NCBI GenBank assembly: GCA_036383955.1
Contig: DASVNH010000072.1
Location: 1 to 30,931 of the forward strand
DNA length: 30,931 nucleotides
Direction of reading: 5' to 3'
Source of the DNA: JACQFK01 sp036383955
GTDB taxonomy: Bacteria; Planctomycetota; MHYJ01; JACPRB01
How positions within the stretch are numbered: position 1 is the stretch's first letter; each line of letters opens with the position of its first letter. Below are positions 30,886-30,931 of this stretch, piece by piece. The notes beneath the pieces are model-generated. The model was not told the DNA's origin and did no database searches. It saw only the letters and a list, made by a program, of their open reading frames with translations. The position numbers were made by a program, and so were the translations under genes.

Positions 30886-30931
30886 GACGAGGGTGATCCG
30901 GTCAAGCGAGCCGACGAGGCCTCCGAGCGAG

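Overview
The window is GC-rich (about 70% by eye) bacterial chromosome from a member of, or a close relative of, the Planctomycetota. The main pointers are a large PVC-type 'membrane-bound dehydrogenase' fused to HEAT repeats and a C-terminal CxxCH haem domain, a Gfo/Idh/MocA-like protein with a twin-arginine signal next to it, a thioredoxin/cytochrome/copper-monooxygenase chimera, and many exported proteins of unknown role. The phylum is inferred from family content only; no rRNA or tRNA gene was seen.

Layout. 1-1198: the two halves of coenzyme A enzyme CoaBC as separate reading frames (coaC, entering from outside the window, and coaB), split by a 106-bp hairpin-rich element. 1201-3067: four small genes on the minus strand (two exported, one membrane, one short secreted protein). 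3170-10890: plus-strand block of redox and secreted proteins (PVC haem dehydrogenase, Gfo/Idh/MocA-like protein, a small LWPPNH protein plus a HEAT-repeat protein, then the thioredoxin-cytochrome-monooxygenase chimera). 10891-11161: a 270-bp multi-branched palindromic element. 11171-16343: cell-envelope and division block, with uppP and ftsK on the minus strand and three small receiver-like proteins, all lacking the phospho-acceptor aspartate, on either side. 16391-20647: a lipoprotein, a zinc-ribbon/TM2-like membrane protein and a 1010-residue membrane-anchored gluzincin-like protein overlapping it by 4 bp. 20759-23768: a deoxyhypusine synthase-like enzyme, an EI24/CysZ-like membrane protein and type II NADH dehydrogenase. 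23834-26755: a three-module GH127 lipoprotein. 26957-29815: a 952-residue protein of unknown function. 29823-30885: a DUF3185-like/CsbD pair and a hypothetical gene that may run off the window.

The most unusual signals are non-coding. (1) Three long nested inverted repeats (487-592, 10891-11161, 26754-26916) share one architecture: outer stems built of short tandem repeats, with further hairpins inside. (2) Smaller palindromes, two of them perfect with a 1-nt centre, sit directly on or just after stop codons, usually without a U-tract. (3) Several genes have a TAnnnT hexamer exactly 6 nt before the start codon, as expected for leaderless transcripts. Among proteins, the pseudo-receiver trio around ftsK, the split coaBC and the 952-residue protein are the most worth following.
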